DNA of 64,000 nucleotides, taken from contig JAWSUT010000006.1 of assembly GCA_033549345.1 (NCBI GenBank), positions 1-64,000 on the forward strand, in the 5' to 3' direction. Position numbers and translations under genes: made by a program. The notes under the pieces are model-generated. The model was not told the DNA's origin, did no database searches, and saw nothing but the letters and a program-made list of their open reading frames with translations. This stretch comes from JAWSUT01 sp033549345. Its GTDB lineage: Bacteria > Bacillota > Dethiobacteria > Dethiobacterales > Dethiobacteraceae. The first letter of the stretch is position 1. Every line of letters begins with the position of its first letter. Below are positions 50,372-59,135 of the stretch, in pieces.

Positions 50372-51198
50372 CGTTTTAGCTCTTTTCTCATTACGTCCAC
50401 CGGCGCATTCACTCCGGTAAACAGGCGAAACGCCCGTACTCCCTGATAAAGGAGCATCCCCAGGCCGTCTTGGCCCGGGCTTTTTAATCCTTTAGCCAGG
50501 GTAAGAAAATCTGAGGGCATCTTGCCGTAGCGGAGGTCATAAAAGAGTGCGCCGGCAGATTTTGAGAGGTCTAAAAGCCACTCTCCTCCCTTCTGTTTAA
50601 ACGGGACAGAGAGTGTGTTAATGATTAGGGATGTGCCGGAGATATCCGGTGCATCTCCCGGGATCAGTTTTTGTACCTTTACTTTCTGTGGTTCTATTAG
50701 AGCTTTGGCCAGCGCTTCAGCTTTTTGGGGAGTACGGTTCAGAACGGTGATTTCTGCAACACCTTCATTTAGGAGGGATGCGGCAATGGCGCGGGCTGAA
50801 CCGCCGGCGCCGAGTATAACAGCTTTTTTGTCTTTGGGGTCAAAGCCTGTTTCCCGGAGGGAATCAATGAAGCCGGAACCGTCGGTGTTGTAGCCTGTCA
50901 GTTTGCCGTTATGGTTGACGATGGTATTTACCGCGCCGCATTCTTTGGCGGAGGTGTCGAGAACGTCAAGGTATGGGATGACAGCTTCTTTATGGGGAAC
51001 GGTTACATTAACGCCTGTGATGTTGAGCGCGTGGATGGCGGAGACGGCTGCTTGGATGTTCTGGGGAGTAACATGAAAAGGGATGTAGATATAGGGTAGT
51101 TTTAAGTGTTTGAATGCGGCATTGTGCATAGCTGGGGAGAGTGAATATTGTACCGGGTCGCCGAAGATGCCGGTGATTTTTGTCTGGCCTGTGATCAT
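50368..51198 (-). CDS. aroE: Shikimate dehydrogenase
   Basis: About 276 residues. Substrate-binding YSLSPAMHNAAF is near the start, the catalytic Lys and Asp are in VTVPHKEAVIPYLD and NTDGSGFIDSL, and the NADP site is GAGGSARAIAASLL then LNRTPQKAEAL. The ATG at 51198 has GAGGTGA upstream. It reduces 3-dehydroshikimate, acting with AroQ and AroK encoded at 27 kb. yqeG and aroE also sit together in Bacillus. Confidence 0.96.
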   Translation of the reverse strand: MITGQTKITGIFGDPVQYSLSPAMHNAAFKHLKLPYIYIPFHVTPQNIQAAVSAIHALNITGVNVTVPHKEAVIPYLDVLDTSAKECGAVNTIVNHNGKLTGYNTDGSGFIDSLRETGFDPKDKKAVILGAGGSARAIAASLLNEGVAEITVLNRTPQKAEALAKALIEPQKVKVQKLIPGDAPDISGTSLIINTLSVPFKQKGGEWLLDLSKSAGALFYDLRYGKMPSDFLTLAKGLKSPGQDGLGMLLYQGVRAFRLFTGVNAPVDVMRKELKR

Positions 51199-51247
51199 GG
51201 GTCTCACCTCTACGGTGTGTTTCTCCTTTTAGGGGAGAATTCCTTTG

Positions 51248-51280
51248 AGAAGAAAAAAATAAGCCGCGGCTTATTTTTTT
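51248..51280 (-). terminator. Terminator after the 46-residue ORF
   Basis: AATAAG and CTTATT pair around CCGCGG within a longer palindrome (AATAAGCCGCGGCTTATT) and a T-run follows on the minus strand. It overlaps the end of the small gene. Confidence 0.8.
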
Positions 51281-51411
51281 TCGTCCCAGATGAATGTAAA
51301 TTCGCCTGTTTTTGTGTTTATGGAGACGTCCTGGAGTTTGATGTTGGGATTGTCCTGCTGCTCCCTGGCCGTCTGGCATGCTTCCCTCATTTTCTGCAGC
51401 AGATCGTCCAT
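51271..51411 (-). CDS. Small 46-residue protein between yqeG and aroE
   Basis: Begins MDDLLQKMREACQTAREQQ and ends KTGEFTFIWDEKK. The ATG has AGGTGATTGGAA upstream, and a terminator overlaps its end, so it behaves as a real gene. It is mostly helical then a beta-hairpin; I do not recognise the family. Confidence 0.75.
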   Translation of the reverse strand: MDDLLQKMREACQTAREQQDNPNIKLQDVSINTKTGEFTFIWDEKK

Positions 51412-51480
51412 TTCCAATCACCTCAGAGACTAGTCTGCGCAGGGAAATGGTTCTCTATACTACTGCATTGCGTATATAAA

Positions 51481-51512
51481 AAGTAAAAGTACCTGATGGT
51501 CAGGTACTTTTG
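51481..51512 (-). terminator. Terminator overlapping the yqeG stop
   Basis: AAAAGTACCTGA and TCAGGTACTTTT pair around a 3-base loop, followed by ACTTTTT. The 5' arm includes the last yqeG codons and its TGA. Confidence 0.88.
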
Positions 51513-52027
51513 TTATTCCCTTTGATACGGCCGAGGAACAGCTTTTCCAGCAGGCGCATGGCTTTTGTGCCGATAAATTCGTGGTTGCTCATCGGTGTGA
51601 CCAGGATGGTGAACATACCGGTGCGGTTGCCGCCGAGGATGTCTGTAAAGAGTTGGTCGCCTACGACGGCCACTTCGTTTGGTGAGAGGTTAAACTGGGA
51701 GGCGATGCTGCGGAAGGCTCGGCGGCGGGGTTTGATGGCGCCGGAGAGTGCTATGATGCCGAGCTGTGTAGACATGGCCTCAACACGTGTGAAGGTGTTG
51801 TTGGAGACGATGGCTATTTTCAGGCCGGTGTTTCTGACGTCGTTGACCCAGTTAACCAGTTTATCCTGTATTTCGGAGGAGCGCCATGGTACAAGCGTGT
51901 TGTCCAGGTCGGCGATGAGTGCCTTGATGCCTTTTTTTTGCAGAAGTTCAAGGTCTATATCATATATGGAATCCACAATTTTATCCGGTTTTAAAAGTTT
52001 CAGCGAACTCACCCCTGTTGTTGTCAT
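51500..52027 (-). CDS. yqeG: YqeG-family HAD phosphatase
   Basis: 175 residues of the HAD IIIA subfamily with motif I IADLDNTLVPW, motif II AIVSNNT and the later VGDQLFTDILGGNRTG. It probably dephosphorylates a small molecule (phosphatidylglycerol-phosphate phosphatase in some relatives). It lies upstream of aroE. Confidence 0.93.
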   Translation of the reverse strand: MTTTGVSSLKLLKPDKIVDSIYDIDLELLQKKGIKALIADLDNTLVPWRSSEIQDKLVNWVNDVRNTGLKIAIVSNNTFTRVEAMSTQLGIIALSGAIKPRRRAFRSIASQFNLSPNEVAVVGDQLFTDILGGNRTGMFTILVTPMSNHEFIGTKAMRLLEKLFLGRIKGNNKST

Positions 52028-52072
52028 GAACCTAATTATACCATACTGTTGGCGCTGCTGAAAGCTGCAGAG

Positions 52073-52103
52073 AAAAAACTCACCGAAGTGAGTTTTAGTG
52101 AGG
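52073..52103 (-). terminator. Terminator after the CotF-type pair
   Basis: AAAACTCAC and GTGAGTTTT pair around TTCG, followed by further Ts on the minus strand. Confidence 0.88.
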
Positions 52104-52463
52104 CATTTTGGTTTTATAGGGGAGTTGGTTGAGGTAACCCATAAAAACTTCGGAGATGTCTTTTACCTGTGCGGGAGGAGCGACGTCTGCTGTGTACTCG
52201 CCGATGTTAAAAAGTGTATCCAGGACTTTGCCGTGCTGCTCCTGGATGCGCTGACTGCAGGTTTTAAGGAGATTAAAGAGGTTGGGGTCTACGGCTTCGG
52301 AACAGGAAATCTGGTAAATGTTCATCATGTGTTTGTGGTGAAACAGGGTGTCGTAGAGTCGGTCCAGGTCGTTAATCTGCTGGTTTTTTGCGATATTGGC
52401 CGTTGCCTGTTTACCGATTTTCTGTGCACCTGTTTTTGTGGTCATTGTTACATTGGGATCCAA
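52095..52463 (-). CDS. CotF-like spore coat protein
   Basis: 122 residues with a ferritin-like helical pattern (DLDRLYDTLFHHKHMMNIYQ...LFNLLKTCSQRIQEQHGKVLDTLF), the CotF family core. It follows a short partner gene by 3 bases and is probably a late-sporulation coat component. Confidence 0.85.
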   Translation of the reverse strand: MDPNVTMTTKTGAQKIGKQATANIAKNQQINDLDRLYDTLFHHKHMMNIYQISCSEAVDPNLFNLLKTCSQRIQEQHGKVLDTLFNIGEYTADVAPPAQVKDISEVFMGYLNQLPYKTKMPH

Positions 52464-52466
52464 GAG

Positions 52467-52667
52467 CTACACCTCCTTTGCTTTTTGGTTTACGTAGTTG
52501 AGGATGTCAACAAAATTTTCCTGGTGTACGCGGCCGATATCGTCCAGGAGCTTGGAATACTGCTGGTCTGTGGCGTCCTGGGCGTGGTTGTAGCATTTTT
52601 TGGCCGCCATCAGTTCCCAGGACAGGTGGTCTTTGAGATAGTTCACTTCTTTTGTTGAAAGATTCAA
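52467..52667 (-). CDS. Short CotF-related spore coat protein
   Basis: 66 residues (NYLKDHLSWELMAAKKCYNHAQ...QENFVDILNYV) with the helical pattern of CotF partners. It is 3 bases upstream of the longer CotF-like gene and has a GGGAGG ribosome site. Confidence 0.8.
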   Translation of the reverse strand: MNLSTKEVNYLKDHLSWELMAAKKCYNHAQDATDQQYSKLLDDIGRVHQENFVDILNYVNQKAKEV

Positions 52668-52734
52668 TGGTTGGCCTCCCTTCTTTTTCTGCTCTTATCT
52701 TTTGAATAAATCGATTCCCTATACATACATGTTA

Positions 52735-52764
52735 AAGAGCCCGGATTAAAAATTCCGGGCTCTC
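52735..52764 (-). terminator. Terminator after the 41-residue membrane ORF
   Basis: GAGCCCGGA and TCCGGGCTC pair around an AT-rich loop and are followed by TTTAA on the minus strand. Confidence 0.75.
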
Positions 52765-52777
52765 TGCCTGGCTGTAT

Positions 52778-52903
52778 TCATTTTTTTAGCTCATCAAGCT
52801 CACTCTTTAACTGCCTAACCTCTTTTTGCAGCGCTTCAATCTTGGCAATGGCTGATAATGCAAATATGAATGCTATCGGAGCTAAGAATGCCAGGAATTG
52901 CAT
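52778..52903 (-). CDS. Small membrane/coiled-coil protein (41 residues)
   Basis: Begins MQFLAFLAPIAFIFALSAIA, a single membrane helix, then a heptad pattern KIEALQKEVRQLKSELDELKK. A strong GGAGGTGAAGGT precedes the ATG and a terminator follows, so it is very likely a real gene. Function unknown. Confidence 0.8.
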   Translation of the reverse strand: MQFLAFLAPIAFIFALSAIAKIEALQKEVRQLKSELDELKK

Positions 52904-52945
52904 ACCTTCACCTCCATGTAATGAGCGCAGATTAGCCGACAGAAT

Positions 52946-55375
52946 TTAAGCAATGCCGTATTGTTCATCCTCATCTTTATCCATGGCTTCCACTACGTCA
53001 ATAAAAGGTTCCACCAGATTGGGGTCAAATTGGGTGCCGGCATAACGGCGTAATTCAGCGATGGCTTCCTGGTGGGAGACGGCACTGCGGTAGGGGCGTT
53101 CACGGGTCATGGCGTCATAGGTGTCTGCCAGGGCCAGGATCCTGCACTCCAGGGGAATTTTTTGCCCTGTGAGGCCAAAGGGGTAGCCCTGTCCGTCCCA
53201 CCATTCATGATGCTTTAAGATCCAGTCGGCCAGTGGGACAAGCTCCGGGGCGGAGAGTGCGATGCGGTGGCCGATTTCACAGTGGCGCTGCATCTCGGTG
53301 CGCTCTTCTTCGTTTAACGGGGCTTCCTTAAAGAGGATGCGATCGGGAATACCTACTTTGCCGATGTCGTGAAACTGGGCAAAGAGGCGGATGTCTGCGA
53401 TTTTATGTTCCGGCAGTCCGATGGCGGCAGCCAGGCTGCCTGCCAGGTTCTGCAGGCGGTCGGCGTGACCTTCTGTGTTGTAATCCCGGGCTTCCAGTGC
53501 TTTCATCAAGAGGGCAACTGTGGAGCTGCGGGCGCTTTGGCTGCGGTGCAGCTTTTCCCTGTACATGTTGTTGTCCGCTTCTTTAAAGAGGTCTCTGAGG
53601 TTGGTGTCTTTGCGGCTGACCGCATAGCCGACGGAGATGCTTAAGGTAAGTTTGGGGTACTGTTCATTGTACGCGTTGATGGCTTCGCGGACACGGCGGC
53701 AGGCAGCCTCCACCAGTTCGACACTGCTGTTGGGCAGGATGATGGCAAATTCATCGCCTCCGATTCGGGCCACCATGTCTTCTTCACGGAAGCAGCTTTT
53801 GAGTACATTGGCAGCTACTTTGAGGAGATTGTCTCCGGCGTCGTGGCCTAAGCTGTCGTTGAATAGTTTGAGTCCGTCCACATCACAGATGATAATGCCT
53901 ACAGAGGCGCTGCGGCTGTTTTGGATGCGGCGCATCTCCTGTTCAAAGTAGGTGCGGTTGTATAGCCCGGTCAGTGTATCAAAGAGGCTGAGAACCCGGA
54001 GCTGCTCTTCCACTTCTTTTCTGGCGGTGATATCACGGCTGCTGATGAGGATTCCTTCGACATTGTTATCACTATCATAGACTGGGGTGGCAATGGCCTC
54101 AAGCCAGATGTAGTGGCCTTCTTTGTGGCGATAACGGAACTCCTTGCGTTCAGGTATCCGGTTTGCGAGAAATTCGAGGTGTGAATCCATAACAAACTTA
54201 TGATCGTCGGGATGAACCCAGTCAAAGATGCTTTTACCCATGATTTCTTCCGGTTCGTAGCCGAGGATGATTTTATGACTGGGGCTTGTGTAGCGGAGAA
54301 TACCGGATGCGTCGGTCTGAACGATAAGGTCAAGGAGGTTTTCTGTGATGACCATATTTTGCCGTGACTGGTCCAGATGTGCCAGCATTTGATTAATGTT
54401 ACCTGAGAGCAAAGAGAGTTCGTCTGTGGTTTCCTCCTGTTCCAGGCGGTTGAAGATATCTCTGCTCTCATGTATCTTTTTCCTTACCCCTGTACTGAGT
54501 TTGACCATGGGGGAGAGGACGGTGCGTTCCAGGACGAACAGGACTGTCATACTAAAGAAAAGCCCGATGGAAAAAATGGCGAGAATCAGCTTATTCACAA
54601 TGTCCCGCGTGGATTGGTAAAACGCGCGTGGTGTGGTTACAGATAAACCTATAACCGGTTCTCCGTACAGATCCTGGATAACTGCAAAGCCCGACATATC
54701 GTTGCTGCCCAGGGTTTCTGTATAGGATGGCCAGGTACCGGCCTGATTTACTGCCAATGACGCCGTGGTTGTATCATTGTCCAGCCTGACCGGCAGTTGT
54801 GTCCGTGCTGAAAGATTTTCCGTAAACGTTTGGTCAATATAGCGGCCTACCAGAATGGTGCCGTGTGAGGGTCCTTCGTCATCACTCACAGGCCGTGAGG
54901 CCACCATAGCCGGGCCCTCCGGCAGGCTGAGAACTCCCTGGATACTGTTTCCCATTAACAATGGTGAGCCCGGATAGAGAAAGTTCTGGAGACCTGCAGG
55001 GTATGGTTTTTCATCTTCAGCCTGTAGGTCATATCCCCTGCCGTGGATAATCTGTCCTGTTTTGTCCAGAAATAGCACAAAGTTTAGACTTAGATTGAGA
55101 AATGTACGGTCACTTAAGTGACCGTTAAAGTCAGGCTCCTGTGTGGTAAAACGGTATGCATCGTCCAACATGGCCCAATCGCAGGTAATGGTACCCAGTT
55201 TATGCAAATCTTCTCCGAATGCGGTCTGTACCCGCTCCATATTCTCCCGCATCATGCTGGTTTCCAGCGTACTGCAGGTTGAATTGATGATGCGTATTGT
55301 CACACCATAGACCACTGATACAAGTAAAAAAAGCACCAGCCCGATAATCAGCAGAGTCTTACTGCGTAAAGACAA
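52946..55375 (-). CDS. CHASE4-HAMP-PAS-GGDEF-HD-GYP cyclic-di-GMP signalling protein
   Basis: 809 residues: membrane helix (8-28), extracytoplasmic CHASE4-type sensor (about 45-250; CDWAMLDDAYRF), second helix (about 262-285), HAMP, PAS (about 345-455), GGDEF (about 465-620; RIGGDEFAIIL intact, so cyclase activity is possible) and HD-GYP (about 625-790; FHDIGKVGIPD, HHEWWDGQGYPFG intact, so c-di-GMP hydrolysis is possible). It may therefore both make and break c-di-GMP. PilB and the pilus are likely targets. Confidence 0.92.
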   Translation of the reverse strand: MSLRSKTLLIIGLVLFLLVSVVYGVTIRIINSTCSTLETSMMRENMERVQTAFGEDLHKLGTITCDWAMLDDAYRFTTQEPDFNGHLSDRTFLNLSLNFVLFLDKTGQIIHGRGYDLQAEDEKPYPAGLQNFLYPGSPLLMGNSIQGVLSLPEGPAMVASRPVSDDEGPSHGTILVGRYIDQTFTENLSARTQLPVRLDNDTTTASLAVNQAGTWPSYTETLGSNDMSGFAVIQDLYGEPVIGLSVTTPRAFYQSTRDIVNKLILAIFSIGLFFSMTVLFVLERTVLSPMVKLSTGVRKKIHESRDIFNRLEQEETTDELSLLSGNINQMLAHLDQSRQNMVITENLLDLIVQTDASGILRYTSPSHKIILGYEPEEIMGKSIFDWVHPDDHKFVMDSHLEFLANRIPERKEFRYRHKEGHYIWLEAIATPVYDSDNNVEGILISSRDITARKEVEEQLRVLSLFDTLTGLYNRTYFEQEMRRIQNSRSASVGIIICDVDGLKLFNDSLGHDAGDNLLKVAANVLKSCFREEDMVARIGGDEFAIILPNSSVELVEAACRRVREAINAYNEQYPKLTLSISVGYAVSRKDTNLRDLFKEADNNMYREKLHRSQSARSSTVALLMKALEARDYNTEGHADRLQNLAGSLAAAIGLPEHKIADIRLFAQFHDIGKVGIPDRILFKEAPLNEEERTEMQRHCEIGHRIALSAPELVPLADWILKHHEWWDGQGYPFGLTGQKIPLECRILALADTYDAMTRERPYRSAVSHQEAIAELRRYAGTQFDPNLVEPFIDVVEAMDKDEDEQYGIA

Positions 55376-55464
55376 TTGAGATCCCTCCGATGGACAGGTA
55401 TTCCCCGATTTGAACTATTTCTTTGTGATTCAAGATATTTCCTGCTGTTTCGGGAATTGCAGAA

Positions 55465-55502
55465 AAAAAGAATACTGCCAGACTGGCAGCCCGGCAGTAT
55501 TC
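55465..55502 (-). terminator. Terminator after the second ABC permease
   Basis: AAGAATACTGCC and GGCAGTATTCTT pair around a 13-base loop, followed by seven Ts on the minus strand. Confidence 0.92.
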
Positions 55503-57173
55503 TTAGGGTACATGGATATCCAGAAAACGCTTCTCTGCGATTTTTAACATAATAAGGTATGGGATGAAGCCCAGAATAAGCGCTGAAACAGCGACTATGG
55601 CATAGAGCACAAAACTTCCGGCATCTCTGCCCTGTGCCAGGCGTACTGCGCTATAAACCACAAAGAGTAAGCCGGCACCCACCAGCATCCCCAAAAAGAC
55701 ATTAAAATTCTGCTTGATGGCTTTTTGCGGATTATCCCAGCTCAGATGCGGCCGGAACAGGTCAATCAAAAGGCTGGAAGTAATGGCCGGGAAGCTTAAG
55801 CAAAGGCCGAGAGCTGAGATCAGAAGAAATTCCGGCACAGTCCACTTAACGAATAAGACAGAAAAGAGAAATAATAAAGGTATCGCCAGGGTGGCGATGA
55901 TAAACGAGTAGAGAATTTTTCCGTTTATTTGGTCGCGGGATGCCACAGGAATGACTTTGGAGACCCAAAAGAGTTTTCCTTCCCGGGAGAAGGCGCTGGA
56001 AGCTGCCGGAGTAAGGATGGCCATGCCGCCGATGAATGCTGCAGCTATCAGGTTGATGCAGATACGTACATCCGGATTTTGCAGCTGGCTGAGAGCCTCT
56101 CCTATCCCCTCCCCGGTAATCATGGGCAGCAGCATCGCGATGGGGATAATCAAGAGCATTGCTACGCTGTTAAAAAGATAAATGGGAGTACGAATAAGCA
56201 GCTTAATTTCTCTGGCTGCAATGGCGCGGACGGGTGAAGTGCCTTTGCCCAGTTTTCGGTCCAGCTGCTCTGCGCTTATGCTTTTACTACTTTGGATTTC
56301 ATCTCCACCGATCAGGCCCTGGTAGAACAGCCTGTCACCGAGGTACAGCATCAATGCAAAACCTGCTAGGCCCAAACCAACGTAGGCCAGCAAATTAAGG
56401 AGTGCGTTGGTGCCTGCTGCAGCCATGGCGCGGGTAGCAAGCAGGGCCGGCGGGAACGACCGACTGATAAGATTAACCAGCCCGTTGTCAACAAAAAGAG
56501 ACTGAAAAAAGTCTGCGTCAACATTGGCCGGCAGCCGGTTAAGGAAGTAATTCATCACCAGTACAGCTGCAATGAGAAGTACCATCCCTGCAAAGCGCAG
56601 TGTATCCTTGCGTCTTCCCAGATTTGTCACGCGCATCATAAAGAGAATCACGGCGGCCACGGCCGCCAGAGGGATAACAGGTAAAAAGAGATAAACCATG
56701 ATACCCGAAAACCAGTAGTAGATTCCGGCATTTTGGCCAAGACCGTAGATGAAGAGGACAGGTAGAAAAAAAGGTAATATCGTCAGGTATTCATGGGCCA
56801 GGACTGTGACAAATTTAGCGCCGATAATCTCACGGGGTAAAAAAGGCAGCGGAATTAAAACAGGGAGATCCCGAGAGAAGTAAAACGTGGACATGATGTA
56901 GCCGATGCCAAAGAATAGTACCACCAGGCTGGCAAAGACCAGGGTAAGTGTCAGAACAAGTTCGGGCTGACCATACATAACGCCTGTATTGTAAATTTCG
57001 CGCACACCGTTTATGTAGAGGAACCAGTACATCGGTGCCAGACTGAAGAGAATAAGCACTGCCAGACCGAGGAAACCAACTGCTTTTTTCTTGTCATGTT
57101 TGGCATACCACTTAAGCGCTGAAAGGCTGTAGGCAACTTTTAACTGCAGCTTGATTAATTGTAAAAGGCTCAT
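55503..57173 (-). CDS. ABC-2-type transporter permease
   Basis: 556 residues with about twelve hydrophobic segments in two halves and no ATPase motif. It overlaps the upstream ATPase gene by 4 bases and should form a transporter with it. The substrate is not known. Divergent padR and HAAS genes suggest repression control and membrane stress as a theme. Confidence 0.87.
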   Translation of the reverse strand: MSLLQLIKLQLKVAYSLSALKWYAKHDKKKAVGFLGLAVLILFSLAPMYWFLYINGVREIYNTGVMYGQPELVLTLTLVFASLVVLFFGIGYIMSTFYFSRDLPVLIPLPFLPREIIGAKFVTVLAHEYLTILPFFLPVLFIYGLGQNAGIYYWFSGIMVYLFLPVIPLAAVAAVILFMMRVTNLGRRKDTLRFAGMVLLIAAVLVMNYFLNRLPANVDADFFQSLFVDNGLVNLISRSFPPALLATRAMAAAGTNALLNLLAYVGLGLAGFALMLYLGDRLFYQGLIGGDEIQSSKSISAEQLDRKLGKGTSPVRAIAAREIKLLIRTPIYLFNSVAMLLIIPIAMLLPMITGEGIGEALSQLQNPDVRICINLIAAAFIGGMAILTPAASSAFSREGKLFWVSKVIPVASRDQINGKILYSFIIATLAIPLLFLFSVLFVKWTVPEFLLISALGLCLSFPAITSSLLIDLFRPHLSWDNPQKAIKQNFNVFLGMLVGAGLLFVVYSAVRLAQGRDAGSFVLYAIVAVSALILGFIPYLIMLKIAEKRFLDIHVP

Positions 57174-57904
57174 GCTTCTGTCAGCTCCAGGAAGATATTT
57201 TCCAGGGACTCCCTGTTCTGTGACTGCTGTCTCAACTCGTCCATGGTGCCCAGGGCCACCAGCTTGCCGTTTCTGATAATCCCGATTCTGTCACAGAGTT
57301 TTTCCGCCACTTCCAGGACATGGGTGGAAAAAAACACCGTTTTGCCGCTATTTGTATGCTCCCGCATATATTCTTTGAGATTGTGCGCCGAGCGCGGATC
57401 AAGACCCACCATCGGTTCATCGAGAATAAAAACATCCGGTTGGTGCAAAAGTGCCCCGATTAAAATGATTTTCTGGCGCATACCATGGGAATAGCTTTGG
57501 ATAAGGTTGCCCACCGCTTTTTTCATTTCAAACAAATCCAGAAAGCGGTTGAGGCGTTCTTTACGAATATCTGCGGGTACATTGTAAACATCACCCAGGA
57601 AGTTAAGGTATTCGATTCCTGTCAGTTTTTCATAAACTTCCGGGTTGTCGGGCACATAGCTAATGGACCGTTTAACCGCCAGGGGTTCCCGGCTGATGTC
57701 ATGCCCGTTTATTTTTACAGTACCGGTGTCGTTCTTTAGCAGTCCCACCATCATTTTAATTGTTGTTGTTTTGCCTGCTCCGTTGGGGCCAAGAAAGCCG
57801 AAAATTTCGCTGTCTTTCACCGTCAGGGACAAATCATCGACTGCTTTTACAGTACCTTTGTTATAGCTTTTGGAGATTCTGTTGAGTTCGATCAATGCAA
57901 CCAC
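57170..57904 (-). CDS. ABC transporter ATP-binding protein
   Basis: 244 residues with Walker A GPNGAGKTTTIKMMVG, signature YSHGMRQKIILIGAL, Walker B VFILDEPMVGLDP and His switch in FSTHVLE. It pairs with the 556-residue permease. Its start is 160 bases from padR, transcribed the other way. Confidence 0.95.
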   Translation of the reverse strand: MVALIELNRISKSYNKGTVKAVDDLSLTVKDSEIFGFLGPNGAGKTTTIKMMVGLLKNDTGTVKINGHDISREPLAVKRSISYVPDNPEVYEKLTGIEYLNFLGDVYNVPADIRKERLNRFLDLFEMKKAVGNLIQSYSHGMRQKIILIGALLHQPDVFILDEPMVGLDPRSAHNLKEYMREHTNSGKTVFFSTHVLEVAEKLCDRIGIIRNGKLVALGTMDELRQQSQNRESLENIFLELTEA

Positions 57905-58020
57905 CTGCTTCTGTGGAGAAATAGTTTCCCCGTAATATTGTTTACAGCAGTCATTTCTTTACTCAGTCAAACTATTCCTTCTCATTTCTGTTAAGTTTTC
58001 TTTATGCCTTGTTTTAAATT

Positions 58021-58054
58021 ATACCTTGCATTAAAAGGTATATTATTTTAAAAT
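58021..58054 (+). promoter_or_regulatory. padR promoter with overlapping operator-like palindrome
   Basis: TTGCAT (58026-58031), 17 bases, then TAAAAT (58049-58054). The palindrome ATACCTT-N7-AAGGTAT (58021-58041) covers the -35 box and half the spacer, as expected for autorepression by PadR. The expected start site is only a few bases before the ATG, and no ribosome site is seen, so padR may be translated from a nearly leaderless message. Confidence 0.65.
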
Positions 58055-58063
58055 GGTGTTAAT

Positions 58064-58396
58064 ATGAAAAACAATAATTCGCTTGTTCAGATTAAAAAGG
58101 GAGCACTGGAGTATTGCGTCCTGGCTGTTATCAATGAAGGGGAAAAGTATGGCTACGAGATTGTCAAAATCCTGACACAGCGCGGTATGACAACAAGGGA
58201 AGGAACCATCTATCCCCTGCTGTCACGTTTGCTGAAAGACAGGCTGGTGGAGGCGGCCTGGCGGGAGACGGACGGCGGAGTTCCCCGAAAGTATTACCTG
58301 ATAACAGATAAAGGGCTTGCTTCATTGCGTGAATTTAAGGAGAGCTGGTCGGAGTATTCCGAAATTGTGGACAGTATCTTAAGGGAGGTCAACTAA
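58064..58396 (+). CDS. PadR-family transcription regulator
   Basis: 110 residues with the winged-helix core KKGALEYCVLAVINEGEKYGYEIVK...GTIYPLLSRLLKDRLVEA and the C-terminal helix. It probably represses itself, the next gene and perhaps the divergent ABC pair. It stops one base before the HAAS gene. Confidence 0.94.
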   Translation: MKNNNSLVQIKKGALEYCVLAVINEGEKYGYEIVKILTQRGMTTREGTIYPLLSRLLKDRLVEAAWRETDGGVPRKYYLITDKGLASLREFKESWSEYSEIVDSILREVN

Positions 58397-59044
58397 ATGG
58401 ATGGCAGGGCAGAAAGAATACTTAACGATTATCTTGCAGATGTGGAGCGGGAACTGGGAGCCGTCTCTTCTTCTGCACGCCGGGAATTTATTGCTGAGAT
58501 TCGCTCCCACCTTTTGGAGGAATGGCAGCACAGCCCGGAACAGAACTCGGCAGCGATGCTGAATATTCTGGAGCGATTTGGCGATGCAAGGGAGATTGCT
58601 GCGGAGTTTCGGGAAAAAAACAATTTGGCACCGGTATCACACGCTCCGTCCCAGCATTCTGTGCCTCCTGTGCTGATTGTGATTCTGACCATCTTCTTAT
58701 GGCCGGTGGGTATTGTTCTGGCCTGGCTCTCCCCTGCCTGGCAGCAAAAACACAAGTTTTTGGCAACGGTATTACCGGTAATTGCTATTATTGCTCTGTT
58801 AGCTTTTGCCATCCCGGCACGTACCTATTACACCAGTTCCACCACATGGGAATACAGTGAAACCAGGGAAATCAGAGAAGACGGCAGCATCGGGGATATT
58901 CGGGTTGAACAGGACAGAGCACCCGGCCCGGTGATGAATATCTTTTCAATGTTTCTTATGATACTGACCTTTTCTCTTATTCTAATTGGCAATCCTCTCG
59001 GCTCCGGCATTTATCTCGCAGCCACAATGGAACGTGCTCCGTAA
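58397..59044 (+). CDS. HAAS-domain membrane protein
   Basis: 215 residues. The N-terminal HAAS domain (about 1-75; RILNDYLADVERELGAVSSSARREFIAEIRSHL) is followed by membrane segments (ILTIFLWPVGIVLAWL, LPVIAIIALLAFA) and a last helix near 180-200. HAAS proteins usually partner PadR regulators and act as membrane sensors. The end is a little hydrophobic loop and is intact. Confidence 0.85.
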   Translation: MDGRAERILNDYLADVERELGAVSSSARREFIAEIRSHLLEEWQHSPEQNSAAMLNILERFGDAREIAAEFREKNNLAPVSHAPSQHSVPPVLIVILTIFLWPVGIVLAWLSPAWQQKHKFLATVLPVIAIIALLAFAIPARTYYTSSTTWEYSETREIREDGSIGDIRVEQDRAPGPVMNIFSMFLMILTFSLILIGNPLGSGIYLAATMERAP

Positions 59045-59135
59045 CGCAACCCTGAACCTCAGCGTAGAGATGTAAAAATGGCTCATATCATGTTATTATT
59101 AATTAAACTAACCAAAAAACCTTTTTAGGGAGGAC

